From the NCBI GenBank assembly GCA_025060675.1, contig JANXBI010000018.1:1-64000 (forward strand): 64,000 bases of DNA, in the 5' to 3' direction. The notes below the pieces were generated by a model, which worked only from the letters and a program-made list of their open reading frames with translations, did not search any database and was not told the origin of the DNA. How positions within the stretch are numbered: the first letter of the stretch is position 1; every line of letters begins with the position of its first letter. A program made the translations under genes and the position numbers. This DNA is from Candidatus Caldatribacterium sp. Lineage in GTDB: Bacteria; Atribacterota; Atribacteria; Atribacterales; Caldatribacteriaceae. Shown here piece after piece: positions 1 to 8,132 of this stretch.

Positions 1-1
1 C

Positions 2-889
2 TTAAAATGCCCGCGAGGCTGCCCTTTTCTCGAGTCTGTTGCGAAGGATTATGGAGAGGGCGTTCAGGCTCAGGGTGATGGCAAGAAGAACGATGATGCC
101 TGCAGCGGCATTGACATGGAAGGCTTTCTGCGGTCGAGATACCCAGTTGAAAATCTGAATGGGCAGGGTGGTGAAAGGCGAGAGAATTCCTCGGGGGAGG
201 AAGGCTACGTAGGTGAGGGCTCCAATCATGATAAGGGGGGCGGCTTCACCGATGACCCGGGAAACGGTGAGGATAATGCCGGTGAGAATTCCAGGGAAGG
301 CTACAGGCAGCACCTGGTCTTTGAGAGCTTGCCACCGGGTGGCTCCAAGAGCCAAGGCCGCTTCCCAAAGTGACTGAGGAACCGCTCGGATGCTCTCTCG
401 GGCAGAGACAATGATGATGGGAAGGACAAGGAGAGCGAGGGTTAAGGACCCCGTCAGGATACTCCGCCCAAGCTGCATTGCTCGGGCAAAGAGCTCAAGA
501 CCAAGCATGCCGTAGATGATGGAAGGAACGCCACCGAGGGTAGAGATGCTCGTTTCGATGAGCGCGCTGATGCGATTCTTCGGTGCGTATACCTCAAGGT
601 AGATTGCGCTTCCTACACCGAGGGGGATGGCAAAGAGAATCGTGAGCACGGTCACATAGATGCTTCCGACAATCGCCGGAAGGATGCCAGCTTCTGAGGG
701 ACGTCGGGAAGGGTAACCAGTCATGAATTTCCAGTTGATTCGGGGTAAGCCATCAAGGAAAGCATCGGTGATAAGGGCAAAGAGTACGACAAAGGAGAGG
801 AGAAGGGCTGCAGCAGCAAGGACAAGAAAAACTTTCTCTTTTTGCCGCTTTCGGATGAGAGCGATATCCGTCTGCAGGCTCTGTTTCAT
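2..889 (-). CDS. pstA: Phosphate ABC transporter permease PstA
   Basis: Inner-membrane permease that pairs with PstC to import phosphate delivered by PstS and driven by PstB. The 295-residue protein has an N-terminal membrane segment at about residues 20-42, then the five-helix BPD_transp_1 core, with the cytoplasmic EAA loop at about 176 ([11 protein letters not shown]) that contacts the ATPase. Length is usual for PstA. Its start overlaps the pstC stop by 4 nt (ATGA), so the two are translationally coupled. The stop codon lies 1 nt inside the left edge, so the gene is complete; pstB would be expected just outside. Assignment rests on family motifs plus the pstS-pstC-pstA order. Confidence 0.95.
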   Translation of the reverse strand: MKQSLQTDIALIRKRQKEKVFLVLAAAALLLSFVVLFALITDAFLDGLPRINWKFMTGYPSRRPSEAGILPAIVGSIYVTVLTILFAIPLGVGSAIYLEVYAPKNRISALIETSISTLGGVPSIIYGMLGLELFARAMQLGRSILTGSLTLALLVLPIIIVSARESIRAVPQSLWEAALALGATRWQALKDQVLPVAFPGILTGIILTVSRVIGEAAPLIMIGALTYVAFLPRGILSPFTTLPIQIFNWVSRPQKAFHVNAAAGIIVLLAITLSLNALSIILRNRLEKRAASRAF

Positions 890-1794
890 TGGTATACCTC
901 CCGGAATCGTTCTCGGAGTTTTCGAGCGATGGTGTTGAGGACAAGGGTCATGAGAAAGAGCATGAGTCCTACGGCAAAAATCGTTTGGTATTCGAGGGTT
1001 CCAGCGGGAACATCTCCAAGGCTAACTTGGGCAATGTACGCAGTCATCGTCATTATGGGCACGAGGGGGTTCAGTGTTAGTTGGGGCATCTGACCGGCGG
1101 CAATGGTGACAAGCATGGTCTCGCCGATGGCCCGGGAAAGGGCAAGGATGAGGGAAGCGGTGATGCCGGAGAACGCCGCTGGGAACACCACTTTCGTTGA
1201 GACTTCAAACTTCGTCGATCCCAAGGCGTATCCAGCTTCACGAAGACTCTGGGGAACAGCATGCATTGCGTCTTCGCTTAAGGAAGAAACGAGGGGGAGA
1301 ATCATGATACCCATAACGATACCTGGCGAGAGGGCGTTGAAACCGGAAATGGTGGGGATAATTCGCTTAAGGAGGGGTGTCACGAAAAGGAGTGCAAAGT
1401 ATCCATACACTACGGTGGGAACTCCGGCAAGTACTTCAAGAATGGGTTTGCAGAGCCTTCGCACCCGAGGCGGAGCATATTCACTGAGGAAGATGGCGAT
1501 GAGAATGCCTAAGGGCGCGGCTACAAGAATGGCGATACCGGTTGTGAGCAATGTCCCGCAGAGCAGAGGGAGGATGCCAAAGTGTTTTTCGTAGAAGAGG
1601 GGTGTCCACTGGGTATCGGTGAGGAAAGCGAGGATGGGTACCCTCTGGAAGAAATGAACGGATTCGAAGAAGAGGATGCCAATGATGCTTAGGGTAGTGA
1701 AGATAGACATTAGGCTGAAGATGAAAAAAATGCGCCTTACAAAAATTTCCTCTCTTTTGGCTCGCTGCAGGATTTTCTGCTCTCGCGTTGCCAT
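886..1794 (-). CDS. pstC: Phosphate ABC transporter permease PstC
   Basis: Membrane partner of PstA in the high-affinity phosphate importer. From the ATG at 1794 it is 302 aa: a cytoplasmic basic N-terminus, a first membrane helix at about residues 25-45, then the permease core with the coupling loop [13 protein letters not shown] chose this ATG because a GGGGGGTG Shine-Dalgarno sequence lies 5-6 nt upstream; a GTG eight codons earlier (1818) would run through that site and into the hairpin at 1814-1841. Lies between pstS and pstA on the same strand. Confidence 0.94.
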   Translation of the reverse strand: MATREQKILQRAKREEIFVRRIFFIFSLMSIFTTLSIIGILFFESVHFFQRVPILAFLTDTQWTPLFYEKHFGILPLLCGTLLTTGIAILVAAPLGILIAIFLSEYAPPRVRRLCKPILEVLAGVPTVVYGYFALLFVTPLLKRIIPTISGFNALSPGIVMGIMILPLVSSLSEDAMHAVPQSLREAGYALGSTKFEVSTKVVFPAAFSGITASLILALSRAIGETMLVTIAAGQMPQLTLNPLVPIMTMTAYIAQVSLGDVPAGTLEYQTIFAVGLMLFLMTLVLNTIARKLRERFREVYQ

Positions 1795-1813
1795 CGGTGC
1801 ACCCCCCGGAAGA

Positions 1814-1841
1814 CCCACTCCCTCGCATGCGAGGGAGTGGG
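1814..1841. repeat. Perfect 28-bp palindrome between pstS and pstC
   Basis: Each half-site reads CCCACTCCCTCGCA and the whole element is its own reverse complement. It sits 20 nt after the pstS stop and 19 nt before the pstC start. No run of T follows on the transcribed strand, so it looks like an RNA-stabilising or attenuating hairpin rather than a full terminator. In binding-protein operons such hairpins commonly make the first gene more abundant than the permeases; that role is inferred here. Confidence 0.8.
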
Positions 1842-1860
1842 TGATGATACTATTGTCCTG

Positions 1861-2853
1861 CTATTGCGCTTCCTTTTTGAGGAGTTCCTCTATGGATACA
1901 CCAACGGTTGCTCCACGTCCTCCGAAAACCGTACCGGTGACACGCTTTGTAAAGCGCTCCAGGGCAAGTTCGTACGCCTTCTGGGGCAACGGAACATAAC
2001 CGACTTCTTTGACAAGTTGCGGGGCGTTCTTCAGGTAGAACTCGACAAACCGTGCTACTTCTTCTCTTTCAGCGCTTTTGGCGTTCACGTAGATGAAAAG
2101 GGGCCTACTCAAGGGTTGATAGAGACCTTTCTCTACGTTCTCCGGCGTTGGGAGGACTGGGTCTCCGTCGCCTTTTTTGATAGGAACGGCTTTGAGGATG
2201 TCCTGGTTCTCAATGTAATAGGCAAGACCAAAGTACCCAAGGGCGTACTTGTCCTGACTCACCCCTTGAACAAGGACGTTGTCATCCTCGCTGGCCACAT
2301 AGTCACCCCGGCTCTTTTTAGCTTCGCCAACGATTGCCTCTGTGAAGTACTCGAAAGTTCCAGAATCCACTCCAGGACCAAAGAGGGTTATGGGCTTATC
2401 CGGCCATCCGGGACGAATATCGCTCCAGCGGAGTGCTTTCCCTTGGGCTTCTGGTTCCCACATTTTCTTAAGCTCCTCAACGGTGAGGTAATCCACCCAA
2501 TCGTTCTCAGGGTGAACCACAACAGCGATGGCATCGAAAGCGATGGGGAGCTCGATGAAGTCAATACCGTTTGCTTGACACGCCTCTATTTCCGAAGCCT
2601 TAATGGGACGGGAAGCGTTGCTGATGTCTGTTTCGCCCCGAGCAAAACGCTTGAAACCTCCACCCGTTCCTGAGATACCCACGGTTACCTTGATGTCCTT
2701 GTAAGCCTTCTGGAACTCTTCAGCAACCGCTTCAGTGATGGGGTACACGGTGCTTGAGCCGTCGATTTGCACAACCTTCTCAGCGGCAAAAGCGGCCACG
2801 GAAAAGATAAGGACACCAAGAAACGCTACAAGTACGCTCCTTCCTTTTCGCAC
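1861..2853 (-). CDS. pstS: Phosphate-binding protein PstS
   Basis: Periplasmic or surface-bound substrate receptor of the Pst importer. The start (GTG at 2853, preceded by AGGGGTGA with 5-nt spacing) gives 330 aa; a GTG three codons upstream is also possible but sits on the ribosome site. A signal peptide (about residues 1-23, ending AAFAA) precedes the phosphate-binding segment [16 protein letters not shown], with later family motifs [19 protein letters not shown] and [13 protein letters not shown]. First gene of the pst unit, separated from pstC by a perfect hairpin. There is no lipobox cysteine, so it is probably secreted or anchored by the uncleaved signal. Confidence 0.95.
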   Translation of the reverse strand: MRKGRSVLVAFLGVLIFSVAAFAAEKVVQIDGSSTVYPITEAVAEEFQKAYKDIKVTVGISGTGGGFKRFARGETDISNASRPIKASEIEACQANGIDFIELPIAFDAIAVVVHPENDWVDYLTVEELKKMWEPEAQGKALRWSDIRPGWPDKPITLFGPGVDSGTFEYFTEAIVGEAKKSRGDYVASEDDNVLVQGVSQDKYALGYFGLAYYIENQDILKAVPIKKGDGDPVLPTPENVEKGLYQPLSRPLFIYVNAKSAEREEVARFVEFYLKNAPQLVKEVGYVPLPQKAYELALERFTKRVTGTVFGGRGATVGVSIEELLKKEAQ

Positions 2854-2963
2854 GATGCTCACCCCTTCTTAAGGATATTCTACCCGTAATTGTGGAACAG
2901 AAAAGGAGGTGACGGGCAAAGGGGGTGTGAAAGTTAGGTTAAAGAATTTTTACAATTCCCCTC

Positions 2964-2994
2964 TTGACTGCTTTCGAAATTAGAATTATTCTAA
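2964..2994 (+). promoter_or_regulatory. perR promoter with overlapping PerR box
   Basis: TTGACT (2964-2969), a 17-nt spacer and TATTCT (2987-2992) form a sigma-70-type promoter. A 7-1-7 inverted repeat, TTAGAATTATTCTAA (2980-2994), overlaps the -10 box and matches the Bacillus PerR box (TTATAATNATTATAA) at 13 of its 14 specified-position pattern apart from the G/C pair. A repressor bound here would block RNA polymerase. It sits just upstream of the perR start at 3018, so autoregulation of the perR-prx-dpsL unit by peroxide is the natural inference. Confidence 0.82.
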
Positions 2995-3017
2995 AATTGA
3001 AATTATTCAAGGAGGTG

Positions 3018-3479
3018 GTGCCAGTCAGCTGGAGTAACCTCAGCGAACTCTTGCGGCTTCGGGGTGTTCGGCCATCCTACATACGCATAATGATTTTGCG
3101 GTATCTCCTCGAGAAAAAAGTGAGTCACCCCAGTGCGGAAGAGATATACGAAGAACTCAAAAAACATATCCCCACGCTCTCTAAGGCTTCGGTGTACAAC
3201 ACTTTGGCTGTGCTCGTGCAGGCTGGGATTCTTCGACCTCTCACCATAGAGAAGAATGAGACTCGTTATGATGTGGCGTTTTCCGAGCATGGCCATTTCC
3301 AGTGCGAAGTGTGTAAGAAGGTGTATGATTTCACCTTTACCTTCGAGTCGTTGCGTTGTGAAGGTCTTGAGCATTTCCTGGTAAAGGCGAGGGATTTCTA
3401 CCTTCGAGGAATCTGTCCTGCATGTCAGAAAGGAGGAAAGGAACATGGAGCATCTTGGGAGGATACCACTTCTTGGTGA
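3018..3479 (+). CDS. perR: Fur-family peroxide regulator, PerR type
   Basis: Metal-dependent repressor of oxidative stress genes. Starting at GTG 3018 it is 153 aa, and the metal ligands then fall at His37, Asp85, His91, His93 and Asp104, the same numbers as in Bacillus subtilis PerR. Asp104 is diagnostic of PerR rather than Fur or Zur. Structural zinc cysteines are C96/C99 and C133/C136. The winged helix lies at about residues 20-75. An open frame extends upstream to TTG 2964, but that stretch is the promoter and operator. AAGGAGG is only 2 nt from the GTG, which is short. The next gene overlaps its 3' end by 35 nt. Confidence 0.9.
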   Translation: MPVSWSNLSELLRLRGVRPSYIRIMILRYLLEKKVSHPSAEEIYEELKKHIPTLSKASVYNTLAVLVQAGILRPLTIEKNETRYDVAFSEHGHFQCEVCKKVYDFTFTFESLRCEGLEHFLVKARDFYLRGICPACQKGGKEHGASWEDTTSW

Positions 3480-4107
3480 GCGGTTCCCTACAATGGAGGT
3501 GAAAACGACCCACGGGCTCAAGAAACTTCCTGACGATTACGCAGGTAGGTGGTTTGTCCTTTTCAGCCATCCGGCCGACTTTACCCCTGTGTGTACTACG
3601 GAATTTGTTGCCTTTGCCAAAAGGGCAGAAGCCTTTCGAGCGCTTAACGCGGAGCTCTTGGGGCTTTCCGTGGACCAGGTTTTTGCTCACCTGAAGTGGA
3701 CAGAGTGGATTCGAGACAGACTTGGCGTCCCTATCCCTTTCCCAATCATAGCCGATGACCTTGGCCAGGTTGCCCAGGCTCTTGGGATGATTCATTTGGG
3801 GAAGGGGACAAACACGGTGCGAGCGGTATTCATCGTGGATGACAAGGGCGTTGTTCGCCTCATCATGTACTATCCGCAGGAGGTTGGGCGAAGCGTTGAT
3901 GAGATTCTCCGAGCCCTTAAGGCGCTTCAGGTTTCGGACGCCCACAAGGTGGCTCTCCCTGAAAACTGGCCGAACAATGAGCTCATTGGGGACAAAGTCA
4001 TTGTGCCTCCTGCAGGAACGGAAAGCCTTGCCCGAGAGCGGCTTGAGGCAGCAAAACGAGGCGAACTGGAGTGTTTTGATTGGTGGTTCTGTTATAAGAA
4101 ACTCTGA
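3445..4107 (+). CDS. Peroxiredoxin (Prx6/archaeal thioredoxin-peroxidase type)
   Basis: Thiol peroxidase that reduces H2O2 and organic hydroperoxides in the cytoplasm. The 220-residue protein has the peroxidatic motif [13 protein letters not shown] (Cys at about 50) and an extended C-terminal domain ending [10 protein letters not shown], where a second Cys pair is typical of thermophile hexadecameric or decameric Prx6-like enzymes. The start ATG lies inside perR, preceded by AAAGGAGGAAAGGAAC. Placed between perR and a Dps-like ferritin, it is very probably a PerR target. Confidence 0.93.
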   Translation: MEHLGRIPLLGERFPTMEVKTTHGLKKLPDDYAGRWFVLFSHPADFTPVCTTEFVAFAKRAEAFRALNAELLGLSVDQVFAHLKWTEWIRDRLGVPIPFPIIADDLGQVAQALGMIHLGKGTNTVRAVFIVDDKGVVRLIMYYPQEVGRSVDEILRALKALQVSDAHKVALPENWPNNELIGDKVIVPPAGTESLARERLEAAKRGELECFDWWFCYKKL

Positions 4108-4124
4108 AAGGGGAGGTGGTTCGT

Positions 4125-4676
4125 GTGGCTAAGGTTGCGCGGGAGATGGTGGAGAAGGCGGGGGTGAACGTTGACCAGCTGGTGGAGCTTCTTGTGAAAA
4201 ACGCCGCAGCAGAGTTGACTACGTACTACTACTATACCATTTTGCGTTGTAACCTCATTGGGCTTGATGGAGAGACGATTAAAGAAATTGCCGAGGTCGC
4301 TCGGATTGAGGATCGGAACCATTTTGAAGCCCTGGTGCCAAGGATATATGAGCTTGGAGGTTCCCTGCCCAGGGATATGAAGGAGTTTCATGACATCTCT
4401 GGCTGTCCTCCAGCGTACCTCCCGGCGAAAATCGAAACGGTTGAGGACATCTTGAAGGTCTTGGTGGAAGCAGAGCGATGTGCAGTTCGGCAGTACACCT
4501 ACATTTGTAACCTCACGGCAGGGAAAGACCATCGGACGTACGATCTTGCTCTTTCCATCCTCCACGAAGAAGTGGAGCACGAGTCGTGGTTTTCGGAATT
4601 CCTCGGTGAAGGACCTTCTGGCCACTTCATGCGGCGAGGAGAAACCTCACCATTTGTGTCGAAGTTCCTTAAGTGA
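4125..4676 (+). CDS. Dps-like (DPSL) ferritin
   Basis: Ferritin-like four-helix protein that probably stores iron and consumes H2O2 inside a 12-subunit cage. The 183-residue sequence carries two ferritin half-sites: AAELTTYYYYTIL with a downstream EDRNHFE, and EAERCAVRQYT with ILHEEVEHESWF. The two cysteines in FHDISGCPP and AERCAVR match the conserved cysteine pair of the DPSL/thioferritin group of anaerobes and archaea. Start GTG 4125 is chosen because GGGAGG lies 8 nt upstream; an earlier GTG at 4116 overlaps that site. Third gene of the perR unit and followed by a terminator. Confidence 0.87.
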   Translation: MAKVAREMVEKAGVNVDQLVELLVKNAAAELTTYYYYTILRCNLIGLDGETIKEIAEVARIEDRNHFEALVPRIYELGGSLPRDMKEFHDISGCPPAYLPAKIETVEDILKVLVEAERCAVRQYTYICNLTAGKDHRTYDLALSILHEEVEHESWFSEFLGEGPSGHFMRRGETSPFVSKFLK

Positions 4677-4682
4677 AGAGTA

Positions 4683-4711
4683 CAGGGCGCCTTGGGCGCC
4701 CTGCTTTTCTT
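4683..4711 (+). terminator. Rho-independent terminator after dpsL
   Basis: A 9-bp stem CAGGGCGCC / GGCGCCCTG with a 3-nt loop (4683-4703) is followed by CTTTTCTTA. It closes the perR-prx-dpsL transcript 6 nt after the dpsL stop codon. Confidence 0.85.
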
Positions 4712-4716
4712 AGGTT

Positions 4717-4962
4717 ATGCGGCGGTTCACCTTGTCTGAGCTTCGAAGGTACGATGGGAAAGAGGGAAGACCAGCGTACGTAGCTTTTCAGGGGAAGGTG
4801 TATGATGTCTCGTCAAGTTTCCTTTGGCGTGGAGGAAGGCATCAGGCAATGCATAACGCTGGAGAGGACTTGACAGAGGCGTTGCGCAGTGCTCCACATG
4901 GCCCAGAGTTGCTCACGAGGTTTCCGGTCGTTGGGGAGCTTGTGCCAGAAGAGACGGCGTAG
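4717..4962 (+). CDS. Cytochrome b5-like heme/steroid-binding domain protein
   Basis: Small 81-residue single-domain protein of the cytochrome b5-like family. The typical segments are FTLSELRRYDGKEGRPAYVAFQGKVYDVS at the N-terminus, GGRHQAMHNAGEDLTEAL in the middle and HGPELLTRFPVVGEL at the end; the three histidines in the middle and late segments include the likely axial ligands. No signal peptide or membrane segment, so cytoplasmic. These small bacterial forms are mostly uncharacterised; a redox or heme-binding role is inferred. It starts six bases after the terminator, so it begins a new transcript or is read through. Confidence 0.8.
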   Translation: MRRFTLSELRRYDGKEGRPAYVAFQGKVYDVSSSFLWRGGRHQAMHNAGEDLTEALRSAPHGPELLTRFPVVGELVPEETA

Positions 4963-5066
4963 AAGCGTTTTGGGAATACTTCCCTCTTGCTTTGTGGTGG
5001 CAAACCCTGGGAGGGGGGATCTCCTTTTGCCCGCACCGGGTAGAGGAGATTTTGTGCCCCTTTGCG

Positions 5067-6140
5067 ATGGTGAAAAGGGCTGTGGTGGATTCCTCAGGTA
5101 ATACATACTGTGGGTTTCTCAAGGACGGAAAGCGTTGTACTCGTTTTGTCTTGACCCTCCTTTCGTGGTTTGAGTCTCATGCGAGGGACCTTCCTTGGCG
5201 GAAGGAGTACACACCGTACCGCGTTTGGATTGCGGAGGTGATGCTCTCTCAGACTCAGGTACGGCGGGTAGCACCATATTATGTGCGTTTCCTTGAGCGC
5301 TTTCCCGATGTTGCTGCATTAGCCTCAGCGCCGCTTGAGGCGGTTCTCCTTCTGTGGGAAGGTCTTGGGTACTACCGTCGGGCCTTAGACGTTCATCGAG
5401 CAGCGCAGATAGTTCGTGACAAGTTCAATGGTGAAATGCCAAGAGACTATGCAGACCTTCGCAATCTCCCCGGCATTGGGCCGTATATTGCTTCGGCCAT
5501 TCTCGCCATTGGGTACAACGAGCCTGTTCTTGCTCTTGAGACAAATGGGAGACGGGTCATCGCTCGGTTCTTTGGGTTTGACCCGCAGCGTGTGCCCCAA
5601 GACGTTGTGGAAACCCTTGTTTCGTGCATTCCCAAGGGAGAATCCCGTTCCCTGAACCAGGCTATGATGGATTTCGGAGCTTTGGTGTGTACATCCCGGA
5701 ATCCAAAGTGCGTTTTCTGTCCCCTGCAGGAGGAGTGTGCATCTCACGGTAGAGGGGATTCCACGGCCCAACTCCAGAAACGCCTCCCTAAACACCTCTT
5801 TATTGCTCTGTGTTGTTCGAACCGGACAATCCTCCTCGAGAAGAGTGAAAGCAAGCTCTTCCCTGGGCTTTACGTTCTCCCTTGGAGGGAAGAGAACGAT
5901 GACCCAGTGGTTTGGATAGAGGAACTCGGAAGACGATGTGGCTTTGTGCCCGTTCATTCCCGTTTTGTGGGAACCATTGCCCACGCGTATACAAAGTACA
6001 AGGTGTTTGCCAAAGTTTTTCAAGTCCTTGTGGAAAGGTCTAAAGAGGAAGGGATATGGGTTTTACAGGATGAACTATCCCGGTATCCCCTTGCCTCTCT
6101 CTTCCGTAAGGCTTTACGGTTCGTGTTCCCCAAAGAATAG
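5067..6140 (+). CDS. mutY: A/G-specific adenine glycosylase MutY
   Basis: Base-excision repair enzyme removing adenine mispaired with 8-oxoguanine. From ATG 5067 it is 357 aa; the start is uncertain, since no good ribosome site precedes it and the conserved part begins about 25 codons later (LLSWFESHARDLPWR). It has the HhH-GPD fold with catalytic Glu57 (WIAEVMLSQTQV), the hairpin LPGIGPYIA, the [4Fe-4S] cysteines C208-x6-C215-x2-C218-x5-C224, and a C-terminal NUDIX-like 8-oxoG recognition domain (about 245-355). Oddity: where most MutY have Asp in LDGNVKRV or VDTNVRRV, this protein has Glu158 (LETNGRRV). Confidence 0.9.
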   Translation: MVKRAVVDSSGNTYCGFLKDGKRCTRFVLTLLSWFESHARDLPWRKEYTPYRVWIAEVMLSQTQVRRVAPYYVRFLERFPDVAALASAPLEAVLLLWEGLGYYRRALDVHRAAQIVRDKFNGEMPRDYADLRNLPGIGPYIASAILAIGYNEPVLALETNGRRVIARFFGFDPQRVPQDVVETLVSCIPKGESRSLNQAMMDFGALVCTSRNPKCVFCPLQEECASHGRGDSTAQLQKRLPKHLFIALCCSNRTILLEKSESKLFPGLYVLPWREENDDPVVWIEELGRRCGFVPVHSRFVGTIAHAYTKYKVFAKVFQVLVERSKEEGIWVLQDELSRYPLASLFRKALRFVFPKE

Positions 6141-6183
6141 CTTTAAGGGTGTCTTGGTTTTCCTCTAGAAAGGAGGTGGAGGG

Positions 6184-6531
6184 ATGGAAAAGGTGGTCTT
6201 TTTTGTTTTTCGGGATGAGGAAATGTGTTTTATTCATGTGCTCCTGTACGCCTTGGATTACCTCGCTGCTCATAAGACCTTTCACGTTGTCTTTGAGGGC
6301 CGGGCAACTCGTCTTGTGCCCCTCCTTGCTGCGGAAGACCATCCGCTCCATACCTTGTACGCGAAAGTGAAGGCACAAGGTGGCATTGCTGGAGCTTGCC
6401 GAGCTTGTTCTGCAAAGATGGGGGTTCTGCAGGATATTGAAAAAGAGGGTATTCCCCTCCTTGATGATATGAATGGACACCCGAGTGTGCGTCGTTTCTT
6501 TGAGGAAGGGTATACGGTGCTTTTGATGTGA
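6184..6531 (+). CDS. DsrE/DsrF-like family protein
   Basis: A 115-residue cytoplasmic protein with an alpha/beta DsrE-like pattern: the first strand KVVFFVFRDEE, a long helix, a second strand FHVVFEGRATRLV and a Cys pair in GACRACSAKMGV. The family includes sulfurtransferases and uncharacterised sulfur-handling proteins, so a sulfur-relay or regulatory role is possible but unproven. The ribosome site is strong (AAAGGAGGTGGAGGG directly upstream). It lies 12 nt before the betaine-type permease gene and may be co-transcribed with it. Confidence 0.7.
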   Translation: MEKVVFFVFRDEEMCFIHVLLYALDYLAAHKTFHVVFEGRATRLVPLLAAEDHPLHTLYAKVKAQGGIAGACRACSAKMGVLQDIEKEGIPLLDDMNGHPSVRRFFEEGYTVLLM

Positions 6532-6543
6532 GGGGTGTGCTTC

Positions 6544-7188
6544 ATGGATTTTCTCTCAAGGGTGCTCCTCCTCGCCATAGAGCGGAGGTCTCTCGTTCTT
6601 TTGGGCTTGCGAGAGCATATTACCATATCGCTTCTTGCCTGTCTTTTCATCGCGCTTTGTGGCATTCCCCTTGGTATCCTCATTGCTCGTTTCAGAGCCG
6701 TTGCTCCGTGGGTTATTGGTGTGACTGGTGTGTTGTACACGATTCCAGCTTTAGCGCTCTTTGGGTTCATGATTCCCCTTCTTGGCATTGGGATCCGGCC
6801 GACGCTTTTTGCCCTGTTCATTTACGGGCTTTTGCCCCTCGTTCGGAATACGTACGTTGGCATTACGACTGTAGACGCAGCTGTTGTGGAGGCGGCCCGA
6901 GGTATGGGGAGCACGGAGTGGCAGCTCCTTTGGCGTGTCCAGATTCCTCTCGCGCTCCCGGTCATCGTAGCTGGGTTCAGGACCGTTGTGGTCATGACCA
7001 TTTCGGTGGCTACCATTGCCGCTTTCATTGGGGCGGGAGGGCTTGGAGTACTCATTTTTCGGGGAATCACGTCGTACTACCCAGAACTCGTAGTTTTGGG
7101 GAGTCTCCTTGTGGCCGCTCTTGCGGTAGGGGTTGATGGTGCGCTTGGTCTTGTGGAACGGAAGCTCCTCCGTAGGGTGCAGATGTGA
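6544..7188 (+). CDS. Glycine betaine/choline-type ABC permease (OpuBB/OpuCB)
   Basis: Membrane component of an osmoprotectant or quaternary-amine importer. The 214-residue protein has about five or six membrane helices and the coupling loop EAARGMGSTEWQLLWRVQIP typical of the OpuC/ProW group, plus the family segment ISVATIAAFIGAGGLG. Start ATG 6544 follows GAGGGGTG with suitable spacing; a GTG three codons earlier overlaps that site. Only one permease gene is present, so it should act as a homodimer, unlike the OpuCB-OpuCD pairs of Bacillus. Followed by its binding protein and ATPase. Confidence 0.9.
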   Translation: MDFLSRVLLLAIERRSLVLLGLREHITISLLACLFIALCGIPLGILIARFRAVAPWVIGVTGVLYTIPALALFGFMIPLLGIGIRPTLFALFIYGLLPLVRNTYVGITTVDAAVVEAARGMGSTEWQLLWRVQIPLALPVIVAGFRTVVVMTISVATIAAFIGAGGLGVLIFRGITSYYPELVVLGSLLVAALAVGVDGALGLVERKLLRRVQM

Positions 7189-7207
7189 AGGAAAGGGGGA
7201 AAAGGTC

Positions 7208-8128
7208 GTGAAGGCCTTCGTTGTTCTTGGGTTATCTTTTGTGCTGGTCTTTGTGGGGAGTGCTGTGCTTGGACAAGGATGGTGTATTGTAGACGCGGCT
7301 TCGAAAGCCTCAGGAAAGATTGTAGTGAGCAACAAGCCTTTCACCGAATCGTACATTCTTGCCGAAATCATCGTGCAACTCCTTGAACGGTATACGAATC
7401 TCCAGGTAGAGCGCCGTATCATCGAAGGAGGAACGACTTCCATTCTCCATCCCGCCTTGGTGAGTGGGGAAATCGACCTCTATCCGGAGTATACTGGGAC
7501 CGCTTGGCAAGAGGTTCTGAAAAGGGAGAACATTATCCGCAATCCGCTCGAACTTTACGAGGCGGTGAAAAAGGAGTACAAAGAGCGTTTTGGACTTGTG
7601 TGGCTCCCTCTTTTAGGCTTCAACAACACCTTTACGCTTGCCGTTCGGAGGGAATCGGCGGAAAAGGATGGGTTGCGGACATTTTCTGACCTTGCCCGAG
7701 TTTCGGAACGGTACGTCTTTGGGGCTGAACCGGATTTCTTTGAACGGAAAGATGGTTACGACAACCTCGTCGCCACGTATGGCTTCCGTTTCAAAGCCAC
7801 CAAACAGATGGCCATTGCCTTGAAGTACCCAGCCATCATTTCGAAGGAGGTGGATGTCATTAACGCCTTTTCGACCGATGGGCTTTTGCGGAAGTTTGAC
7901 CTTGTGATCCTTGAGGATGACAAGAACTTTTTCCCTTCGTACCTTTGTGCTCCGGTTGTTCGGGAGGAGGTCCTCAGGCGCCATCCTGAGGTTGCTGAAG
8001 TCCTTGGGTTGCTCGCTGGGCGTATCAGCGACGAGGAGATGACAAGGATGAATTACCTTGTCGATGAGGAGCGCCGCGACCCGAAGGAGGTCGCTTTGGA
8101 GTTCTTGAAAGAAGAGGGATTGATTTGA
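7208..8128 (+). CDS. Glycine betaine/choline-type substrate-binding protein (OpuBC/OpuCC)
   Basis: Extracytoplasmic receptor for the importer encoded by its neighbours. From GTG 7208 (GGGGGA 7 nt upstream) it is 306 aa, with a signal peptide of about 22 residues and the OpuAC-like core beginning IVVSNKPFTESYILAEI; the segment GEIDLYPEYTGTAW is a family hallmark that helps form the ligand cage. An open frame extends 25 codons further upstream but overlaps the permease gene and lacks a ribosome site. Substrate (betaine, choline, carnitine or another quaternary amine) cannot be decided from sequence alone. Confidence 0.9.
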   Translation: MKAFVVLGLSFVLVFVGSAVLGQGWCIVDAASKASGKIVVSNKPFTESYILAEIIVQLLERYTNLQVERRIIEGGTTSILHPALVSGEIDLYPEYTGTAWQEVLKRENIIRNPLELYEAVKKEYKERFGLVWLPLLGFNNTFTLAVRRESAEKDGLRTFSDLARVSERYVFGAEPDFFERKDGYDNLVATYGFRFKATKQMAIALKYPAIISKEVDVINAFSTDGLLRKFDLVILEDDKNFFPSYLCAPVVREEVLRRHPEVAEVLGLLAGRISDEEMTRMNYLVDEERRDPKEVALEFLKEEGLI

Positions 8129-8132
8129 GGGA

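Noticed and set aside
2964..3017. A longer PerR starting at TTG 2964.
   Set aside because: Those bases hold the promoter and the PerR box, and the longer start breaks the match to PerR residue numbering.
4992..5066. A MutY start at TTG/ATG-like codons before 5067.
   Set aside because: The extra 25 residues do not resemble the family and have no ribosome site; even 5067 is only the best available guess.
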